NCBI GenBank assembly: GCA_963791315.1
Contig: CAWBRQ010000008.1
Coordinates: 1 to 64,000 of the forward strand
Direction of reading: 5' to 3'
Origin: JACCZX01 sp963791315
GTDB taxonomy: Bacteria > Pseudomonadota > Gammaproteobacteria > Burkholderiales > Burkholderiaceae_F
Length of the DNA stretch: 64,000 nt
Made by a program: the position numbers and the translations under genes. The notes beneath the pieces were generated by a model. It searched no databases. It had not been told where the DNA came from and saw only the letters and a program-made list of their open reading frames with translations. Positions 20,106-27,643 of the stretch are shown here, piece after piece. Each line of letters begins with the position of its first letter. Positions within the stretch are counted from its first letter, which is position 1.

Positions 20106-20684
20106 TTACAAATCCTTCGAAATTCGCAACGTGCGAAACGTAATCGACCACCGGTGCTCGGGCGTCGCAGGGATGCTGTGTTGCCAGTTCCATCGCACCT
20201 CGTCGCGCATCACGTACATCGAGCGCCGCTCGAGTTCGAGTGTGAATGCCTTTGGGTCGCGTCCGCGGCGCGGCGGGTAAGGCCGAAAGCGCATTCGACA
20301 CTGGCCGCCCAATGAAACGCCGGCGACCAACTCGTAGTTCAGCGCATCACGATGCCAGCCCAAGGGCGTACCGGGCCGATACTCGGTAATTAGTGTTTGC
20401 GCAAACGAAGGCTCGGGAATCAAAGCGCAATCGGCTAAGCGTCGGCGCAATGGGATTAGGAACTCCGGTACAGGAGCCGCATCGTGCAGAGTTCTCGATT
20501 CGAAATCGTAGCTGGAGCCGAAACTCGCTACGCGGCGCTTCGCCGTGTACTCATAGTATTGGGCGTCGTGCATCGGCACATTGCGTAGCGCCAACAGCAG
20601 TTCACTCTCTTCATCGGCGCCGATGAAATCGGGCGTGTATGTCAAGTCCGACCGGCCACGACGGCGCCGGTCCAAATAAGTCAT
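20106..20684 (-). CDS. AlkB-like 2-oxoglutarate/Fe(II)-dependent oxygenase
   Basis: This is a 192-aa protein of the AlkB-like dioxygenase family, which oxidatively demethylates nucleic acids or other substrates. The iron ligands are visible as the H-x-D of GWHRDALNYE and the distal His of NWQHSIPATPEHRWSITFR, the final Arg of that stretch being the expected 2-oxoglutarate binder. YTPDFIGADEESELLLAL at the N-terminus is typical of the family. The ATG at 20684 overlaps the stop of the acetyltransferase gene by 4 bp (ATGA). It resembles the short 'alpha-ketoglutarate-dependent dioxygenase AlkB' type rather than E. coli AlkB itself, so the substrate is open. Confidence 0.87.
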   Translation of the reverse strand: MTYLDRRRRGRSDLTYTPDFIGADEESELLLALRNVPMHDAQYYEYTAKRRVASFGSSYDFESRTLHDAAPVPEFLIPLRRRLADCALIPEPSFAQTLITEYRPGTPLGWHRDALNYELVAGVSLGGQCRMRFRPYPPRRGRDPKAFTLELERRSMYVMRDEVRWNWQHSIPATPEHRWSITFRTLRISKDL

Positions 20685-21142
20685 CGGGGATAGTCGACAC
20701 GCCTGTTCAACTCAAATCGTATTTCACCGTGCTCGGTCACAGTCACCCGCGTCCAACCTGCCGCCTCGTAGAACCCCTGCGCGCGCGTTCCAGGCGCTGT
20801 CGTCAGCCAGAGCTGCGTCAGCCCCTGCGACCACAGCCAGTCGACCGCCGTGTCGAGCAATCGCCTGCCTATACCGCGCCGTTCGAAATCGGGATACACG
20901 AAGAGACCCCATACGTTTCCATTGCGCGCATTGCCGATCGCGACGGCAACAATCCGACCAGCAACTTCGACGACCCACCCTCGCCCCAAGGTCTCCAGAT
21001 GATCGACGTAGTCCTGCTCCGAAATGACGCTGCGAGTCAATCGATTCTCGTGCACCGACATTCGCACGTGATGAATCGCGGCGATATCCGCGCGTGATGC
21101 CTGCCGCAACGAGTGCGTCGTCAGACGCTGACGACTAGGCAC
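20681..21142 (-). CDS. GNAT-family N-acetyltransferase
   Basis: This is a 153-aa acetyltransferase of unknown acceptor. The acetyl-CoA loop is FERRGIGRRLLDTAV, preceded by the beta-strand WGLFVYPD and followed by LTTAPGTRAQGFYEAAGW, a standard GNAT ending. The GTG at 21142 lies inside the end of the isochorismatase gene (8-bp overlap); no later start is in a better place, so coupling is assumed. The stop overlaps the AlkB-like gene. Such tight packing points to one transcript from the HpaB-like gene onward. Confidence 0.86.
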   Translation of the reverse strand: MPSRQRLTTHSLRQASRADIAAIHHVRMSVHENRLTRSVISEQDYVDHLETLGRGWVVEVAGRIVAVAIGNARNGNVWGLFVYPDFERRGIGRRLLDTAVDWLWSQGLTQLWLTTAPGTRAQGFYEAAGWTRVTVTEHGEIRFELNRRVDYPR

Positions 21143-21683
21143 TCTTGACGATCTTCAGCAACTCGCGAAACTCAGGCACATCCGCCCGCCTCAGCCACTC
21201 GAACATCACCATCTCCGTGGTGACGATCTGCACGTTGTTCATTCGCAGCCGCTCGATCGCCGCCGCATGATCCGATGGGTTCTGCGAGCCGGACGCGTCC
21301 TGTACGAAGAAGCATTCGTAGCCGTGTTCGGCAAGGCCGAGAGCGGCTTGCATCGCGCACACATGCGCCTCCATGCCCGCAATGACCGCCTGTTTGCGGT
21401 CGAGCCCATCGAACTGGGCCATTGCGTCAGGTTCGTCGGTGCAGCAAAAGTGCGTCTTCGACAACAGCTCACCCGGCTGAGTCAACGCGGCGATCTGCGG
21501 CACCGAACGTCCGATGCGGTCGGCGCAGTGCTCGGTGACTCGAATCGGGAGTTTCAATACACGCGCTGCGGTCATCAACGCTGCGCACTTTGCAATGACT
21601 CGCTCTGCACCGCTCACGCGCGGGGCGAGCTGCGCCTGCACGTCAACGACAACAAGAAACGACTGCTCGGACCGCAGGCGCAC
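21135..21683 (-). CDS. Isochorismatase-family cysteine hydrolase
   Basis: This is a 182-aa hydrolase of the isochorismatase/nicotinamidase fold. The presumptive triad is Asp in LVVVDVQAQLAP, Lys in LLSKTHFCC and Cys in GMEAHVCAMQAAL. The family includes nicotinamidase, N-carbamoyl hydrolases and YcaC-like proteins; the substrate is not readable. I take the GTG at 21683 as start: an AAGAG element lies seven bases upstream and the HpaB-like stop is 8 bp further. The longer open frame overlaps the HpaB-like gene and has no family sequence. Linked to the HpaB-like gene upstream and the acetyltransferase downstream. Confidence 0.85.
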   Translation of the reverse strand: MRLRSEQSFLVVVDVQAQLAPRVSGAERVIAKCAALMTAARVLKLPIRVTEHCADRIGRSVPQIAALTQPGELLSKTHFCCTDEPDAMAQFDGLDRKQAVIAGMEAHVCAMQAALGLAEHGYECFFVQDASGSQNPSDHAAAIERLRMNNVQIVTTEMVMFEWLRRADVPEFRELLKIVKSA

Positions 21684-21693
21684 GCTGCAACTC

Positions 21694-23283
21694 TTAATTC
21701 GTCGTACCCGTCTTGCGCAGCGGCAGTACCGATCGCGCGGGCACATTGCCGACCTGCGGCAGCGGCACCACGACCGGCGCGATCGGAACCTGACACCCCT
21801 CGATGCAGCAACGCCCGGGCTGACGGTTGCGCGTAATCTTTCGCACGTCATCGGTCAGCACACCACGCTCAAGTAAACGCTCGACAAGGTCAACCTTGTT
21901 GCCCAGTGGATAGTTGCGCCAGATTTCCATCTTCATCGCGTCGGGTGATCCACCGCCGTGCAACGAGATGACCGAATACCAGCCCGCCTGATACGACGCA
22001 GTCAAGTCTTCAACGAACCTTGCGACCTCGATGCGCTTCTCGTACGGAATGTCGGAGCGCGCGGTGAGCAACTCGGACAGACGTCCGGCAGTGGCCGGGT
22101 TATGGTCTTCTTCTGGCCCGGGCAGCGTGACGATCAATCCGCCGGATACGTGGTGCGCCAGCCGATGCATGTCGTATTGCGTAGCCATCAACAACTTGCC
22201 GGTGTTGCCGAACACGGCGTCGGGCATTGCGACGCCTGCCGGATCGTCGGTGCAATACACCGACGCGGCGACACCGCAGGCATAAAACCCTTCGACGATT
22301 TTGATCAGATCGACCATTGCATCGCGCAGGCCATGCGCCTGATCGAGGTCGGCGCCATTGGCCTCCGTCATCAGTGCGCCGGCGCCAATCAGCAAGTCGC
22401 CGAATCCCGCACGCGCGGCGATGCACGTCTGCCGATGATGGGTCGCGTAGCTGTAGGTCAGAAACCCGGAATGCTCCCACTCGCCGGCGAGAAAGACGTT
22501 CTTCCACGGAACGAACACACGCTCGAAAATCGCAACGCCGGTCGACTGGCCATAGCGTCCGCTGAACAGAGCGGCCTTTTCGCCGGGCCGCCCTGCCGGT
22601 CGAGCCACGATCGTCAGGCCATCAACGTCGATCGGCACCGCGCAACAGATCGCGAAGTCGACATCGTCCTGCGTCATATTGCGGCAGGGCATGACCAGCA
22701 GCTCGTGCACATACGGTGCCGCGGTGACAATCGCCTTGACACCCGAGATGACAACGCCGTCGACGCGACGCTCGACAATGTGAACATACGTATCAAGATT
22801 TGGCTGCTGATGCGGGCGCAGAGATCGATCGCCCTTGCCGTCGGTCATCGCGATACCGATGCTCAGGTCTTCCGCATAGACGCGCTCAAGGTACGCATCG
22901 AGTCGCGCCGAGTAATCGGTGTTTTTGTCGGCATCGATACGATGCGTCGCCTGGCGCAGTGCTGCGAGTCCATCGCCACCCAGGTAGCGCTGCGCGCACC
23001 CGGTTTCCTGACACAGCAAACGAACCGCTTCAAGCTTGTTCAGCAGATCCTGGCTCGACGCGGGGATCGCGTTCATTCGATTGATCTCGTGCGTACCCGC
23101 GCGCGTCCGCATGACCGGTGCCAGGTTTTCTCGCAACGCGTAGTCATAGCTCAACCCGAGCGCATTGACGCCAGGTGCCAGCGACGGCTCGTCGGCGACC
23201 GATTCGACTGCGTGCCCATCGACGTAGACGCGCGGCCGCGAGCGGCGCAGCGAGTCGCGATAATCCTGCGATGACATCAACAT
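21694..23283 (-). CDS. HpaB-family flavoprotein (4-hydroxyphenylacetate 3-hydroxylase / 4-hydroxybutyryl-CoA dehydratase superfamily)
   Basis: This 529-aa protein begins SSQDYRDSLRRSRPRVYVDG and contains TDGKGDRSLRPHQQPNLDTY and SGVKAIVTAAPYVHELLVMP, which place it in the HpaB superfamily of FADH2-dependent monooxygenases and 4-hydroxybutyryl-CoA dehydratases. Compared from memory with the dehydratase, only part of the [4Fe-4S] ligand set survives: CAQRYLG has the first Cys but Tyr instead of the second, and HHRQTCIAARAG keeps His but has Ala for the third Cys. A dehydratase is therefore unlikely and a flavin monooxygenase or other role more likely. A Cys/Pro-rich tail (RCCIEGCQVPIAP) extends the C-terminus. 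The ATG at 23283 has GAGG seven bases upstream. First gene of the run down to 19069. Confidence 0.8.
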   Translation of the reverse strand: MLMSSQDYRDSLRRSRPRVYVDGHAVESVADEPSLAPGVNALGLSYDYALRENLAPVMRTRAGTHEINRMNAIPASSQDLLNKLEAVRLLCQETGCAQRYLGGDGLAALRQATHRIDADKNTDYSARLDAYLERVYAEDLSIGIAMTDGKGDRSLRPHQQPNLDTYVHIVERRVDGVVISGVKAIVTAAPYVHELLVMPCRNMTQDDVDFAICCAVPIDVDGLTIVARPAGRPGEKAALFSGRYGQSTGVAIFERVFVPWKNVFLAGEWEHSGFLTYSYATHHRQTCIAARAGFGDLLIGAGALMTEANGADLDQAHGLRDAMVDLIKIVEGFYACGVAASVYCTDDPAGVAMPDAVFGNTGKLLMATQYDMHRLAHHVSGGLIVTLPGPEEDHNPATAGRLSELLTARSDIPYEKRIEVARFVEDLTASYQAGWYSVISLHGGGSPDAMKMEIWRNYPLGNKVDLVERLLERGVLTDDVRKITRNRQPGRCCIEGCQVPIAPVVVPLPQVGNVPARSVLPLRKTGTTN

Positions 23284-23336
23284 GGCTGGGCCTCACCTAG
23301 ACTGCGTCGCAAGATTATGCCGCCAGTACCGCTACG

Positions 23337-24065
23337 ATGAATCCAACTTCCGCTCGCCTGCGGCTGGTGGACGCGTTGCGCGGCTTCGCGGTCGCGCAGA
23401 TGATCGTTTATCACTTCATTTACGACCTGGCCTATTTCGGCTGGGTCAATCTGGCGCTGACGCGCGATCAGCCGTGGATCGCGTGGCGCAGCGCAATCGT
23501 CACACAGTTTCTGCTGTTGGTTGGCGTCAGTCTTGTGCTGCGCACGTCGTTCAAACCGTCGGCGGCAGACTTTTGGAAGCGCTGGGTGCAAATTGCCGCC
23601 GCTGCGTTTCTGGTGTCACTGGGCAGCTGGATGGTGTTCGGTCAACGCTTCATCTACTTTGGAATACTGCACTTCGTCGCGGCAGCGTTAGTGCTCGCAC
23701 GGCCCCTGTTGCGGCTGAAGGCGTGGAACGTCGTGCTTGGCATCGTGTGCATCGTGATAGGCCTCGTCTACACGAACGAGTTTTTCAACGCGCCACCGGC
23801 CACGATCATTGGCTTCATGACGGTAAAGCCGCGCACCGAGGACTACGTTCCTCTGTTTCCCTGGTTTGGAGTGGTTCTGCTCGGAGCCGGCCTGGCGGCG
23901 CTCTGGCAACGAGCGCAATGGCGGATTCCGGACGCGCTCGTACCGTTCAATGAACGCGCGCCGCGATGGCTACTGCTACTCGGAACCTGGGCTCTCACTG
24001 TCTATCTCGTGCATCAACCCCTTTTACTGGGTGCCATGACATTGTTGCGCAAGCTCGGCTTGTGA
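23337..24065 (+). CDS. DUF1624 / heparan-alpha-glucosaminide N-acetyltransferase-like membrane protein
   Basis: This is a 242-aa polytopic inner-membrane protein with about seven hydrophobic segments. The N-terminus RLRLVDALRGFAVAQMIVYH and the following FIYDLAYFG match the DUF1624 family, related to acyltransferase-3 and HGSNAT-like membrane acetyltransferases; the His in VYH fits the expected catalytic region. Near the C-terminus VYLVHQPLLLG is typical. Substrate unknown. Start is the ATG at 23337, 53 bp from the divergent HpaB-like gene. It ends 3 bp before the convergent RES toxin stop. Confidence 0.85.
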   Translation: MNPTSARLRLVDALRGFAVAQMIVYHFIYDLAYFGWVNLALTRDQPWIAWRSAIVTQFLLLVGVSLVLRTSFKPSAADFWKRWVQIAAAAFLVSLGSWMVFGQRFIYFGILHFVAAALVLARPLLRLKAWNVVLGIVCIVIGLVYTNEFFNAPPATIIGFMTVKPRTEDYVPLFPWFGVVLLGAGLAALWQRAQWRIPDALVPFNERAPRWLLLLGTWALTVYLVHQPLLLGAMTLLRKLGL

Positions 24066-24068
24066 CAG

Positions 24069-24776
24069 TTACTCAAGACTGCTCGGCGCAAACGACATCC
24101 AAGCGCGCCCGCGCGCACGCTCGGCAACGAAGGAGTCGCGCACAACGTTGACTTTATAGGTGACGAACATCTTTTCGCGCACATTCGACAGGCGCTCAGC
24201 GCGAAAAACGGCGGCATTGATTCCGTCGCAGCGTGCCGACTGGACCAGCAAGCCGCTCAGATCCTGTTCGTGCACGATACGCCCGACCTGGTGCGTAAAC
24301 GTGTAACTGTCGCGCCGGACGAGGTCTGGGAATTCGACGTGCTTGCCTCGTATATCGATCAGCAGCGCATCGCACCGGACGTCACACATACGGCGATCGG
24401 TGACGATCACGCGATCGAGTTCACCGTAGCTGTCGAGCAGGAAGCGTCGCCAGTGATGCGCTGTTTCGTACACGGTGGTTTCGACTTCAAGCGCGCCGTA
24501 CCAGACGCCGTAGCGCGTGCCGTCCGAAAATCGCGTCGATTGCCAGTGCGACGCGTCAAAGCTGTAGCTGATGACGCTTCCATATTCGAACGGGCGCGTA
24601 GCGAGCGCCGCCGCCGTCGGGATGCGCTCGCTTTCCTCAGCCGCCACCGCGACAGCCCAATCGGCGGGATTGGCGCTTAGGTCGTCGAACAGGTTTTGCG
24701 AGCGACGAATACCCGGGATGTTTCGAACCAGATCGCCATGAAACTCAGCGTTGGTCGACAGCAGATCACTAGCCAC
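24069..24776 (-). CDS. RES-domain toxin (NAD+-degrading, MbcT/ParT type)
   Basis: This is a 235-aa RES-family protein. Characterised RES toxins attack NAD+ by phosphorolysis or hydrolysis, or ADP-ribosylate a target. The signature residues are visible: Arg in STRFSDGTRYGVWYGAL, Glu in VETTVYETAHHWRR and Ser in GLLVQSARCDGINAAVF. The GTG start overlaps the antitoxin stop by 8 bp, the usual toxin-second arrangement. The ORF is undisturbed. It ends nose to nose with the DUF1624 gene. A chromosomal pair like this may act in stress response or phage defence; neither is shown here. Confidence 0.88.
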   Translation of the reverse strand: MASDLLSTNAEFHGDLVRNIPGIRRSQNLFDDLSANPADWAVAVAAEESERIPTAAALATRPFEYGSVISYSFDASHWQSTRFSDGTRYGVWYGALEVETTVYETAHHWRRFLLDSYGELDRVIVTDRRMCDVRCDALLIDIRGKHVEFPDLVRRDSYTFTHQVGRIVHEQDLSGLLVQSARCDGINAAVFRAERLSNVREKMFVTYKVNVVRDSFVAERARGRAWMSFAPSSLE

Positions 24777-25179
24777 GCTGAAAATCTAGATATCGGCGCA
24801 CCGCAAGCAGGCCCTCGAATCCGCGCTCGGCAATCAGATCAACCGGGCGCGCACCGAGGCGCCGATTGAATTGCGTCATCCAGCCGTATGCGAGGTCGCG
24901 ATCGTAGGGAAAGAGAATCCGCAGCGATTTGTGAATTCCCAGCAAGTGGCCGGCGCGGTCGAGCAGGTCGCGACTGTCGGCCAGCGGTTCGCCTTCCCGA
25001 TAACGCGCCAGTGTGCTGCGGCTCGTCGTCGACAGACCCAGCAGCGCCGACTGTTCTATGGCAGTCAGGTTCCAGTGATCCAGAAGCTTGGTGACCATTG
25101 CAGCCAGCCGGGTGCGCGCGTCACGGCTACCGACGTCGATTGTGTCGCGCTGGATCTCCCGTTGTGGCAAAGCGGCCAT
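24769..25179 (-). CDS. Xre/MbcA/ParS-type antitoxin
   Basis: This is a 136-aa antitoxin partner of the RES toxin. The N-terminal half has a helix-turn-helix (TAIEQSALLGLSTTSRSTLA) and the C-terminal half the MbcA/ParS toxin-binding domain (SLRILFPYDRDLAYGWMTQF, followed by NRRLGARPVDLI). It is expected to neutralise the toxin and repress its own promoter. I take the ATG at 25179 (MAALPQREIQRDTID) rather than the upstream TTG at 25200. Just upstream lies a palindromic array of GGTAC half-sites over the predicted promoter. Confidence 0.88.
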   Translation of the reverse strand: MAALPQREIQRDTIDVGSRDARTRLAAMVTKLLDHWNLTAIEQSALLGLSTTSRSTLARYREGEPLADSRDLLDRAGHLLGIHKSLRILFPYDRDLAYGWMTQFNRRLGARPVDLIAERGFEGLLAVRRYLDFQRG

Positions 25180-25203
25180 GGATTTTATCTGTAAAAACAA
25201 TCT

Positions 25204-25251
25204 TGTACCAAATGGTACGCGAAACGTACCAATTTAGCCACTTTCTGTCAA
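25204..25251 (-). promoter_or_regulatory. Promoter and operator of the Xre–RES pair
   Basis: On the minus strand a perfect TTGACA (25251–25246) is followed after 17 bp by TACGTT (25228–25223). Overlapping the -10 are two interlocked inverted repeats, GTACC-AAAT-GGTAC at 25205–25218 and GGTACG-CGAAA-CGTACC at 25214–25230. Three spaced GGTAC half-sites fit autoregulation by the antitoxin helix-turn-helix. Inferred from position and symmetry. Confidence 0.7.
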
Positions 25252-25274
25252 GCGGCCAACGGTGTTTCGGAGCG

Positions 25275-26226
25275 CTATTCCGCCCTTTTGATCCTGATCA
25301 CGCCGGCCTCGTGGTGCAGCCACTCGGGCTGAAGCGTGATGTGATCTATGTTGAAGTCACGCTTTAACAGCTGCCGCGCATCGCGCAGAATGACCGGCCA
25401 GCTTTCAACATCATCGACCAGCACGTGTGCGGATAACGCCGCTCTACCCGGCACCATGGCCCATACATGCAGGTCGTGCACGGAAACGATGCCGGGCAGC
25501 TTGCGCAAGGGCAGTGCCCACTTCGCCGTAGTCGACATCGGTCGGCACGCTATCGAGCAGCACGAACGTCGTTTCCTTGAGCACGCCGTAGGTCGAGCGC
25601 ACTATCAGCGCCGCAACGAGCAATGACAACACCGGATCGGCAATCAGCGGGCCACCGAAATAAATGATGGTGCCCGCCATGATGGCCGCAACCGACCCCA
25701 GCAAGTCGCCAAGCACGTGGACGAATGCAGCGCGTATGTTGACATTGTCACGCTGGCGCGACAGCGTCCACGCCACCAGCATGTTGACGAGCAACCCGAC
25801 GCTGCCAACACCCATGACTGCGAGGCCTTGAACCGGCACCGGCGCGTTGATCCGGTTAAACGCCTCGATCGCGATCCACAGCACTACCGCAACCATGAAC
25901 AGCGCATTGACAAACGCGGCGATCACTTCGACACGCGCCAGCCCAAAGGAATGCCGCTCGGAAACGGGCCGCCGCGCGATGATGTTTGCGATCAGCGCGA
26001 ACAACAGCGATGCCGAGTCGGTCGCCATGTGCCCGGCGTCGGCGAGCAGCGCCAGAGAACCCGACCAAAGGCCCGCGACCAGCTCGACGAAGGCGAATCC
26101 GAGCGTCAGCGCGACGGCAATGGTCAGCGTTTGGCCGCCGGCGGCACGCGCGCGATGCGTGTAACTGCTGTCGCCCCCATGGTGCGCGCTGAGGTCGTCG
26201 TGACGGTGCTGATGCGCGGCGTTCAC
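25275..26226 (-). CDS. Cation diffusion facilitator (CzcD-like Zn2+/Co2+/Cd2+ efflux; frameshifted)
   Basis: This inner-membrane antiporter exports divalent metal. The N-terminus is His-rich (HQHRHDDLSAHHGGDSSYTH), six membrane segments follow, and the metal-site motifs H-x3-D occur in TM2 (DAGHMATDSASL) and TM5 (FVHVLGDLLGS). The cytoplasmic C-terminal domain (LPGIVSVHDLHVWAMVPG) is reached after a frameshift near 25510, following DSVPTDVDYGEV. Total about 316 aa. The start appears to be a GTG at 26226, near the end of the CoA-transferase B gene. Probable substrates are Zn, Co or Cd by family; none is proven. Confidence 0.88.
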
Positions 26227-26251
26227 GGCGTCCGCCCTGCGGCGTGTGTGC

Positions 26252-26902
26252 TCAGGCAGTGGCCGTGGCAGAAGAAAGTCGACGTGACAACCGGTCTTCG
26301 TGCGGACTTCTTCTTGCGATCACTCCAGGCGCAAGTTCCACGGTGAGCAAACTTTCACCCGTTACGTCGAACACGCCAAGCTCTGTGATGATGCGATTGA
26401 CCACCGCCTTGCCCGTCAGCGGCAACGTGCAATGCTGCAGGATCTTGTGTTCGCCGTTTTTGGCGCTGTGCTCCATTAGCACCACCACCCGCTCGACGCC
26501 GCCGACCAGGTCCATTGCGCCGCCCATGCCTTTAACCAGTTTGCCGGGAATCATCCAGTTGGCGAGATCACCTTTCTCGCTGACCTGCATTGCACCCAGT
26601 ATCGCTAGGTTGATATGACCGCCGCGAATCATCGCGAAGGAATCGGCACTGGAGAAATAGCTTGAGCCCGGAAGTGCGGTCACCAATTGCTTGCCGGCGT
26701 TGATCAGATCGGGATCAACCTCTTCTTCCAGAGGAAACGGACCGATGCCGAGCAACCCGTTTTCAGACTGAAGCATCACGTCCATCCCCGCCGGGATGTA
26801 ATTCGCCACCAGCGTCGGCAGACCGATACCGAGGTTGACGTAGAACCCGTCTTTCAATTCGTGCGCCGCGCGCGCGGCCATTTGTTCGCGAGTCCACGGC
26901 AT
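26252..26902 (-). CDS. 3-oxoacid CoA-transferase, beta subunit (frameshift near the 3' end)
   Basis: This subunit carries the catalytic glutamate that transfers CoA between succinyl-CoA or acetyl-CoA and 3-oxo acids; the Glu is in QSENGLLGIGPFP. GIGLPTLVANYIP and GAMDLVGGVERVVVLMEH are also family motifs. The ATG at 26902 lies 1 bp from the alpha-subunit stop. Near 26312 one extra A changes the frame just before the expected VRTKTGCHVDF ending, so the terminal residues as read (ARRSPHEDRLSRR) are wrong. The true stop is unclear because the corrected frame stays open into the cation transporter gene. The coordinate 26252 is the stop of the uncorrected frame. Confidence 0.88.
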   Translation of the reverse strand: MPWTREQMAARAAHELKDGFYVNLGIGLPTLVANYIPAGMDVMLQSENGLLGIGPFPLEEEVDPDLINAGKQLVTALPGSSYFSSADSFAMIRGGHINLAILGAMQVSEKGDLANWMIPGKLVKGMGGAMDLVGGVERVVVLMEHSAKNGEHKILQHCTLPLTGKAVVNRIITELGVFDVTGESLLTVELAPGVIARRSPHEDRLSRRLSSATATA

Positions 26903-26903
26903 C

Positions 26904-27614
26904 TCAGCTCTTCCTCACAGTGCGATTCTCGATGCGCTTTTCCGGAGTTGCGTTCAGCACCAGGCGTTGCACGAAGATGCCCGGCGTATGCACGTTGTCC
27001 GGATCGAGCGCGCCGTTCTCGACGATCTCTTCGACCTCGGCGACCGTGACCTTGCCGCACATCGCGACGACCGGATTGAAGTTGCGCGCGGTCTTGCGAT
27101 AAACGAGATTGCCTTGCTTGTCGGCCTTCCACGCTTTGACGAGCGAAACATCGGCACGGATCGAACGCTCCATCACGTATTCCTTGTCGCCCCACACGCC
27201 GTCGAATTTCTGCGTCGGCTTGCCTTCGGCCACAACGGTGCCAAAGCCGGTGCGTGCGAAAAACGCCGGAATGCCGGCGCCGCCGGCGCGCATGCGCTCG
27301 GCCAGCGTACCTTGCGGTGTGAATTCGAGCTCGAGCTCGCCCGCCAGGTATTGCCGCTCGAACTCCTTGTTCTCGCCAACGTAGGACGAGATCATTTTGC
27401 CGATCTGCCGTGTCGTCAACAGCAGACCCAACCCGGCACCGTCGACACCGGCATTGTTGCTGACGCACGTGAGTTTTTTGACGCCGCTGTCGCGCAACGC
27501 CACGATCAGTGATTCCGGAATGCCGCATAGTCCGAAGCCACCGACGGCGACGATCTGCCCGTCTTTGACCACATCGGCCAGCGCTGCCGCGGCCGAGGGA
27601 TAAACCTTGTTCAT
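26904..27614 (-). CDS. 3-oxoacid CoA-transferase, alpha subunit
   Basis: This 236-aa alpha subunit forms a heteromer with the downstream beta subunit to activate acetoacetate or a related 3-oxo acid. Family motifs: VAVGGFGLCGIPESLI, CVSNNAGVDGAGLGLLL, GGAGIPAFFARTGFGT, RADVSLVKAWKADKQGNLVY and RNFNPVVAMCGKVTVAEVEE. The ORF is intact from the ATG at 27614. It lies 29 bp downstream of the SDR/thioesterase ORF in the same direction, forming a likely catabolic operon SDR–thioesterase–CoA-transferase A–B. Confidence 0.92.
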   Translation of the reverse strand: MNKVYPSAAAALADVVKDGQIVAVGGFGLCGIPESLIVALRDSGVKKLTCVSNNAGVDGAGLGLLLTTRQIGKMISSYVGENKEFERQYLAGELELEFTPQGTLAERMRAGGAGIPAFFARTGFGTVVAEGKPTQKFDGVWGDKEYVMERSIRADVSLVKAWKADKQGNLVYRKTARNFNPVVAMCGKVTVAEVEEIVENGALDPDNVHTPGIFVQRLVLNATPEKRIENRTVRKS

Positions 27615-27643
27615 TGAACTCTCCGCCTATTCGGTCGCGAATT

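Noticed and set aside
21958..23274. 438-codon plus-strand ORF opposite the HpaB-like gene
   Set aside because: Low-complexity antisense reading with no recognisable motif; the minus-strand protein is clearly homologous to a known superfamily.
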